The notes beneath the pieces were generated by a model. It saw nothing but the letters and a program-made list of their open reading frames with translations, made no database searches and had not been told where the DNA came from. Of a stretch of DNA of 64,000 nucleotides, positions 60,095 to 64,000 are shown piece after piece (the first letter of the stretch is position 1; each line of letters starts with the position of its first letter). The position numbers and the translations under genes are program-made. This DNA comes from Blastococcus_B deserti (GTDB taxonomy: Bacteria; Actinomycetota; Actinomycetes; Mycobacteriales; Geodermatophilaceae). The stretch covers positions 46,335-110,334 of the forward strand of contig NZ_JBHUHP010000007.1 in assembly GCF_042682525.1 (NCBI RefSeq). Direction: 5' to 3'.

Positions 60095-60112
60095 GTCGAT
60101 ACTGGTATCGAC
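60095..60112. promoter_or_regulatory. 18-bp perfect palindrome, likely operator
   Basis: GTCGATAC-TG-GTATCGAC is a perfect 8-2-8 inverted repeat located 25 bp upstream of the XRE gene start and 43 bp upstream of ilvD. Its position suggests autoregulation by the MmyB-like protein and possibly effects on ilvD. The regulator assignment is inferred. Confidence 0.6.
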
Positions 60113-60136
60113 ACCACCACTGCCCTCGGAGTTCCC

Positions 60137-60979
60137 GTGCCACCGTCCGCCCGCCGCGAGCTCGCCGGCTTCCTCGTCTCGCGTCGCCGCCAGGTGGACC
60201 CCGCTGCCGCGGGGCTCCCGGCCGGCGGGGCGCGCCGGACCCCGGGCCTCCGTCGCGAGGAGGTGGCGCTCCTGTCCGGCGTGAGCCACACCTGGTACAC
60301 GTGGCTCGAGCAGGGCCGCGACATCCGACCGTCGCGACAGGTGATCGACGCCCTGGCCCGCACGCTGCGGATGTCGCCGGCGGAGCACGAGTACGTCCGG
60401 CGGCTCGCCGGCCACGGGAGCTCGGCCCCGGCGGATGCGACGGAGGGCCTCCCGGCCCACGTGCAGCGGCTGATCGACGCGCTCGGCCCGTCGCCGGCCT
60501 ACGCGATCACCGGCACGTGGTCGATCGTCGGCTGGAACCGCGCCTACGAGCGGCTCTACCCCGGCGTCGCAGCGGTTCCGCCGGCGGACCGGAACCTGCT
60601 CTGGCTCGTCTTCACCGACCCGGCCGTGCGGAGGCTGCTCGGCGACTGGACCACCGACAGCCGGCGCTTCCTCACCCAGTTCCGCGCCGAGGTGGGACCG
60701 CGCCTCGCCGACCGGGAGGTGGTCGACCTCGTCGCCCGCCTGGAGGCGGCCAGCCCACACTTCCGCACCGGCTGGGCGAGCCACGACGTCGACCGCTTCA
60801 GCTCGGGCGAACGGCGCTTCGAGCACCCGGAGGTCGGCACGTTGCTGCTGGAGCACCACCAGCTGACCCCCGCGGACGCCCCCGGGCTGCAGCTGGTGGT
60901 CTACACCGCCGCGGAGGGCAGCGAGACAGCCGCCAAGCTCGGTCGCCTGACCCCGGAACCGGGACGCGGCGCCTGGTGA
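60137..60979 (+). CDS. MmyB-like XRE family transcriptional regulator
   Basis: 280 residues. N-terminal HTH: ELAGFLVSRRRQVDP, RRTPGLRREEVALLSGVSHTWYTWLEQGRDIRPS. The C-terminal MmyB-like ligand-binding domain (about 110-275; NLLWLVFTDPAVRRLLGDW) is PAS-like and often binds fatty acids or methylenomycin-type ligands. GTG 60137 has GGAG 7 nt upstream. These regulators usually control an adjacent oxidoreductase; the neighbours here are ilvD and a PH-like protein. An 18-bp palindrome precedes it. Confidence 0.88.
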   Translation: MPPSARRELAGFLVSRRRQVDPAAAGLPAGGARRTPGLRREEVALLSGVSHTWYTWLEQGRDIRPSRQVIDALARTLRMSPAEHEYVRRLAGHGSSAPADATEGLPAHVQRLIDALGPSPAYAITGTWSIVGWNRAYERLYPGVAAVPPADRNLLWLVFTDPAVRRLLGDWTTDSRRFLTQFRAEVGPRLADREVVDLVARLEAASPHFRTGWASHDVDRFSSGERRFEHPEVGTLLLEHHQLTPADAPGLQLVVYTAAEGSETAAKLGRLTPEPGRGAW

Positions 60980-61004
60980 CCGCTGCCTGGGAGGATGGCC
61001 GTCC

Positions 61005-61382
61005 GTGAGCGCTCCCGCCCGCATCCGGATGAGCCGGACCGCCCTGCTGCCCGTGGGTCTCCTCGTCATCTGCATGCTCCCGCTGGCCACCGTGTCGGCC
61101 TGGACGCTGCTGCTCCTCCTCGTGCCTGCGGCCATCGCGACGTGGGTGGTGCGGGTCGGTGTCGACGTCGGGGACGACGGGGTGATCGTGCGGTCGGCGT
61201 TCGGCCGCCGGCTGGTGCCCTGGGCCCGCGTCGCCGGGATCCGCGTCGCCCCCCGCGGGGAGCTGCGGCTGGTCACCACCGCGCGCACCGAGGTGCGGCT
61301 GCCGGTGCTGCGGGCGCGCGACCTCCCGCGGCTGGCCGCGGTGTCCGGTGGCCGGATCGACGTGCCCGTGCCGCCGGCGTGA
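61005..61382 (+). CDS. Two-helix membrane protein with bacterial PH-like domain
   Basis: 125-residue protein: two N-terminal helices (ALLPVGLLVICMLPLATV and AWTLLLLLVPAAIATWVV) and a beta domain GVDVGDDGVIVRSAFGRRLVPWARVAGIRV typical of bacterial PH (bPH) domains. Actinobacteria carry many such proteins of unknown role. GTG start at 61005, 25 bp after the regulator. Confidence 0.75.
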   Translation: MSAPARIRMSRTALLPVGLLVICMLPLATVSAWTLLLLLVPAAIATWVVRVGVDVGDDGVIVRSAFGRRLVPWARVAGIRVAPRGELRLVTTARTEVRLPVLRARDLPRLAAVSGGRIDVPVPPA

Positions 61383-61386
61383 CCGG

Positions 61387-62334
61387 TCAGTAGTTCTCGA
61401 CGACGTTGAGCAGTTCCTGGCCGGCGAGGATCCGGGCGAGCTGGTCGGTGACCGCCCGCGTCGCTCGGGCACCGGTCTCGGGGACCTCGCCGCCGACGTG
61501 CGGCGTGAGCAGCAGGCCGGGCGCCGTCCACAGCGGGTGCCCCGGCGGCAGCGGCTCGGGGTCGGTGACGTCCAGTGCCGCCCTCAGCCGGCCGCTGGAC
61601 AGCTCGGCCAGCAGGGCGTCGGTGTCCACGATGACGCCACGGGCGGCGTTGACCAGGAGAGCGCCGTCCGGCATCGCGGCGAGGAAGGCGGCGTCCACCA
61701 TGCCGGTCGTCTCGGGGGTCACCGGGACGATGAGGATGACCACGTCGGCGTGCGGCAGCAGGTCCGGCAGCTCTCCCATGGCCCGCACGCCCTCCCGCGC
61801 GGTGCGGGCGACGTAGGTCAGCTCGACGTCGAATCCGGCCAGCATCCGCCCGATCGCCCGGCCGATGTCACCCGCGCCGACGACGAGGACGCGCGCTCCG
61901 ACCAGCGACCGGTGGGTGCTGAACGACCAGCGGCCGGCGTCCTGCTCGCGGACGAAGAACGGGATGCCGCGCTGGGCGGCGAGGGTGGTGGTGACCGCCC
62001 ACTCCGCCGTCGCAGGCGTGTGCGCCCCCCGGGCGTTGCACAGCACCACCCGCTCGGGCAGCCGCCGGATGAACTTCTCCGCGCCCGCGCTCAGCAGCTG
62101 CACGAGCTGCAGGCGGGGCAGGGCCTCGATGAACCCGTTGTCGGGGAGGGTCGCTCCCGAGGCGCGCGGCACCCACACCTGCGCCAGGGCGGCGTCACCG
62201 GCGGGCGGGCCGTCGTCCGGATCGACGCGGTGCGCGCGGACGCGCGGGGACAGCGCCTCCGCGGCGGCGGCGATCGCGCTCGAGGGCACGAGAACGTGCA
62301 GGGGATCGTCCGGCTGCAGAACGACGTGAGGCAC
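61387..62334 (-). CDS. D-isomer-specific 2-hydroxyacid dehydrogenase
   Basis: 315 residues of the D-2-hydroxyacid dehydrogenase family. NAD loop VLVVGAGDIGRAIGRMLAGF, substrate/NAD blocks PHADVVILIVPVTPET and VNAARGVIVDTDALL, and the catalytic His in LTPHVGGEVPET. It lacks the ASB/ACT domains of SerA. Substrate could be glyoxylate, hydroxypyruvate or another 2-oxo acid; not decidable by eye. Divergent from the sugar dehydrogenase lipoprotein. Confidence 0.88.
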   Translation of the reverse strand: MPHVVLQPDDPLHVLVPSSAIAAAAEALSPRVRAHRVDPDDGPPAGDAALAQVWVPRASGATLPDNGFIEALPRLQLVQLLSAGAEKFIRRLPERVVLCNARGAHTPATAEWAVTTTLAAQRGIPFFVREQDAGRWSFSTHRSLVGARVLVVGAGDIGRAIGRMLAGFDVELTYVARTAREGVRAMGELPDLLPHADVVILIVPVTPETTGMVDAAFLAAMPDGALLVNAARGVIVDTDALLAELSSGRLRAALDVTDPEPLPPGHPLWTAPGLLLTPHVGGEVPETGARATRAVTDQLARILAGQELLNVVENY

Positions 62335-62384
62335 GGTTCCGGACTCTAGGCGGCGCCCTCACACGCGCACGTACTGTGATCCGG

Positions 62385-63536
62385 GTGGGATCACGGGCGG
62401 GCGCACGGACGACGCGACTGCTCGCCGTCGCGCTCACCGCGGTCGTGCTGACCGGGTGCGGGAGCGACGGGTACGAACCCAGCGGCCCGTTCCGCCCCGT
62501 GCCGGAGGGGGCGCCGCCCGAGGTGGGACCGCCCTCGTCGGGCGCCCCCGTTCCCGGCGACCCGGCGCAGCCGGGAGCCGGCGAGGACGGCGGCGACTCC
62601 AACGTGGTCGCCTCCGGGCTCGCCGTGCCCACCGGGCTGGTCCTCCTGCCCGACGGCAGCGCGATCGTCGGGGAGCGGGACACCGGCCGCCTGGTCCAGG
62701 TGTTCCCCGACCGCTCCCCCGCCCGCGAGCTCATGACGGTGCCGGGCATCGACACGGCCGGCGACGGCGGGCTGCTGGGCCTGGCGCTCTCCCCGACGTA
62801 CCTCGAGGACGGCCTGCTGTTCGCCTACGTCTCCACGGCGACCGACAACCGGGTGGTCCGCTTCCCGCTCGGCGGGACGCCGAACCCCGTGCTGACCGGC
62901 ATCCCGCGGGGTGACCGGCACAACGGCGGAGGGATCCTGTTCGGCCCGGACGGTCACCTCTTCATCGGCACCGGAGACACCGGCAACCCCGAGCTCGCCG
63001 GGAACCCGGACTCGCTGGCCGGCAAGGTCCTGCGGATCGACGTCTTCGGGCGGCCGGTGGATGCCACCCCGGTCTACAGCCGCGGCCACCGCGACGTCAC
63101 TGCCCTCTGCCAGTCGGGGCTGCCCGACGAGGCCGGGGAGGTGACGGTGTACGCCACCGACGCCGGTGACGGTCCCGACGAGGTGAACCGGGTGACCGCC
63201 GGCGCGGACTACGGCACCGTCGCCCCGCTGATCGACGTACCCGCCGAGGAGGCGGGACTGGGTGGCTGCGCCGCCGCGGGGGGCGGGGTGTTCCTCGGCG
63301 CGCTGGACGGCCGGCGGGTGCACGCGTACGCCCTCGACGGGACCGGCATGGCCGTCGGCGGCGCCGAGGAGTTCCTGGTCGGCGAGTACGGCCGGCTGCG
63401 CACCGTCGTCCTCGACGCCGAGGGTGCGCTGTGGATCACCACGTCGAACCGCGACGGCGTCGGGACACCCGTCGAGGAGGACGACCGGGTGCTCCGGGTC
63501 CTGCCGCCGTCCGCCGCCGGCACCTCGCCCCTCTGA
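62385..63536 (+). CDS. PQQ-dependent sugar dehydrogenase (GSDH-like) lipoprotein
   Basis: 383-residue secreted lipoprotein: basic GARTTRLL, hydrophobic AVALTAVVLTGC (lipobox L-T-G-C at about residue 25), a Pro/Gly-rich linker, then a six-bladed propeller of the glucose/sorbosone dehydrogenase type (GLLGLALSPTYLEDGLLFAY, GILFGPDGHLFIGTGDTG, LAGKVLRIDVFG). A TACTGT -10 hexamer (62372-62377) overlaps the in-frame GTG at 62376 and points to GTG 62385 as a leaderless start. Whether PQQ is really bound cannot be told. Its 3' end is followed by a copy of its last 15 bases. Confidence 0.82.
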   Translation: MGSRAGARTTRLLAVALTAVVLTGCGSDGYEPSGPFRPVPEGAPPEVGPPSSGAPVPGDPAQPGAGEDGGDSNVVASGLAVPTGLVLLPDGSAIVGERDTGRLVQVFPDRSPARELMTVPGIDTAGDGGLLGLALSPTYLEDGLLFAYVSTATDNRVVRFPLGGTPNPVLTGIPRGDRHNGGGILFGPDGHLFIGTGDTGNPELAGNPDSLAGKVLRIDVFGRPVDATPVYSRGHRDVTALCQSGLPDEAGEVTVYATDAGDGPDEVNRVTAGADYGTVAPLIDVPAEEAGLGGCAAAGGGVFLGALDGRRVHAYALDGTGMAVGGAEEFLVGEYGRLRTVVLDAEGALWITTSNRDGVGTPVEEDDRVLRVLPPSAAGTSPL

Positions 63537-63593
63537 CACCCCCTCCGACACCTCGCCCTCCGACACCTCGCCCTCCGACACCTCGCCCCTCTG
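63521..63593 (+). repeat. Tandem repeat straddling the sugar-dehydrogenase stop
   Basis: Three exact copies of CCCTCCGACACCTCG (63541-63585). The gene's last 15 bases, CACCTCGCCCCTCTG (63521-63535), are repeated at 63579-63593. The remaining 250 bp to the next gene shows another short direct repeat (CCGCCCGCTCGACGGTGC twice, about 63655-63700) and no convincing gene. Confidence 0.8.
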
Positions 63594-63844
63594 GGTCGAG
63601 CTGCCACCCGGTCGCCGGCGTGGGCGCATGGTCGCCGGCTGCGCGCGGCCCTCGACCGCCCGCTCGACGGTGCGGCGTGGCCGCCCGCTCGACGGTGCCG
63701 GGTGGCCGACGGCCAGGCGCGCTCCAGCCGCGGTGGTCCGGCGCGACGACGGGACGGCCCCATCGCCGCGGTACGCGAAAATCTCTCGGAGAACGCGCTG
63801 GTGACCGGCCAGAACTGTCAGACCCTGTCCGTAGATTCGTTCAT

Positions 63845-64000
63845 GTGTTCGAGGTCGGGTTCGGGGTCGCGGTGACGGTGGCGCCGTTGGATGTGGCGCC
63901 CTGTCCGGTGGAGGTGCTGCCGGCGGGGGTGACGGCGCGGCCGAGCCGGTTGGGTGAGCTGCTGCCGGTCGGGGCCCGGAGCGATGCCGAGATCGCGCTG
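63845..64000 (+). CDS. DUF222/HNH endonuclease-type protein, N-terminal fragment
   Basis: The window ends inside this gene. The 52 visible residues (VFEVGFGVAVTVAP, ARPSRLGELLPVG) resemble the start of DUF222 proteins, which usually end in an HNH nuclease domain and occur in many near-identical copies in Geodermatophilaceae and mycobacteria (the 13E12 repeat family). TAGATT (63832-63837) sits 7 nt before the GTG, so the start could be leaderless. Codon choice (TTG, GGT, GAT) is less GC-extreme than its neighbours, hinting at mobility. Confidence 0.65.
   Translation, partial: MFEVGFGVAVTVAPLDVAPCPVEVLPAGVTARPSRLGELLPVGARSDAEIAL

Noticed and set aside
60052..60136. A leader attenuator for ilvD like those of cimA and ilvB
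   Set aside because: Neither a short branched-chain-rich ORF nor a T-run terminator is present in the 85-bp region.

Overview
The window reads as a single stretch of a very high-GC actinobacterial chromosome. The best guess is Geodermatophilaceae (Blastococcus, Geodermatophilus or Modestobacter type). This rests on heavy GTG start use, chains of genes with 4-bp ATGA/GTGA stop-start overlaps, actinobacterium-specific genes (SepIVA, DUF3515, the F420 gene cofC, a MutT1-type NUDIX/histidine phosphatase), a Pcs-type phosphatidylcholine synthase (phosphatidylcholine is a usual lipid of that family) and a DUF222/HNH gene. Gene order largely follows the glnD to ilvB block known from Mycobacterium tuberculosis (glnD-glnB-amt-ftsY-smc-acyP-mutM-rnc-sepIVA-coaD-rsmD-recG-rpmB-thiL-ddl-gpsA-cofC-ppk-mutT1-leuDC-gltX-leuB-serA-ilvCNB). 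That comparison is from memory; no search was run.

Layout. 1-2.8 kb: amtB-glnB-glnD nitrogen operon (glnD cut by the window edge) with a candidate GlnR site. 3-9 kb: nickel/cobalt permease behind a Nur-like palindrome, an SRPBCC protein, ftsY, a PhoD-like phosphatase, an EEP-fold hydrolase. 9-22 kb: a minus-strand housekeeping run (smc, acylphosphatase, mutM, rnc, rpmF, DUF177, sepIVA, coaD, rsmD, recG, a FakA-like DAK2 protein), then divergent rpmB. 22-35 kb: MOSC protein, a cytidylate-kinase-like protein, GNAT, thiL, a stand-alone Lrp/AsnC domain, DUF3515, a lipoprotein, ddl, pcs, a PLP lyase, gpsA, plsC, cofC, ppk, mutT1. 35-60 kb: branched-chain amino acid region (leuD, leuC, an IclR regulator, cimA, leuB, serA, ilvC, ilvN, ilvB, ilvD), broken up by galTK, a tRNA-Gln/Glu/Glu cluster, a CPBP protease, gltX, an FAH-family hydrolase and a degenerate GGDEF-EAL protein. 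60-64 kb: an XRE regulator with an 18-bp palindrome, a PH-like protein, a 2-hydroxyacid dehydrogenase, a secreted sugar dehydrogenase lipoprotein, and the start of a DUF222/HNH gene.

How the genes work together. The Ile/Val/Leu genes include both entry points to isoleucine that can be seen here (CimA citramalate synthase and acetohydroxyacid synthase IlvBN). Two of these units carry clear transcription attenuators. cimA is preceded by a 13-residue leader ending Ile-Ile-Ile-Ala-stop, and ilvB by an 18-20-residue leader ending Leu-Val-Val-Ala-stop. Both leaders run into a hairpin that starts at the stop codon and then into an intrinsic terminator, and they share an 11-nt block across the stop codon. 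leuCD and the IclR gene are divergent around a short palindrome.

No prophage, insertion sequence, CRISPR array or defence system was seen. The less ordinary content is regulatory and repetitive: the twin leaders, a family of GC-rich hairpins placed just after stop codons (16.1, 47.6, 52.6 and 53.2 kb, with partial copies at 51.4 and 12.7 kb), a repeat-derived N-terminus on the PLP lyase, a one-base frameshift in a small XRE gene, and a duplicated tRNA-Glu/terminator unit.
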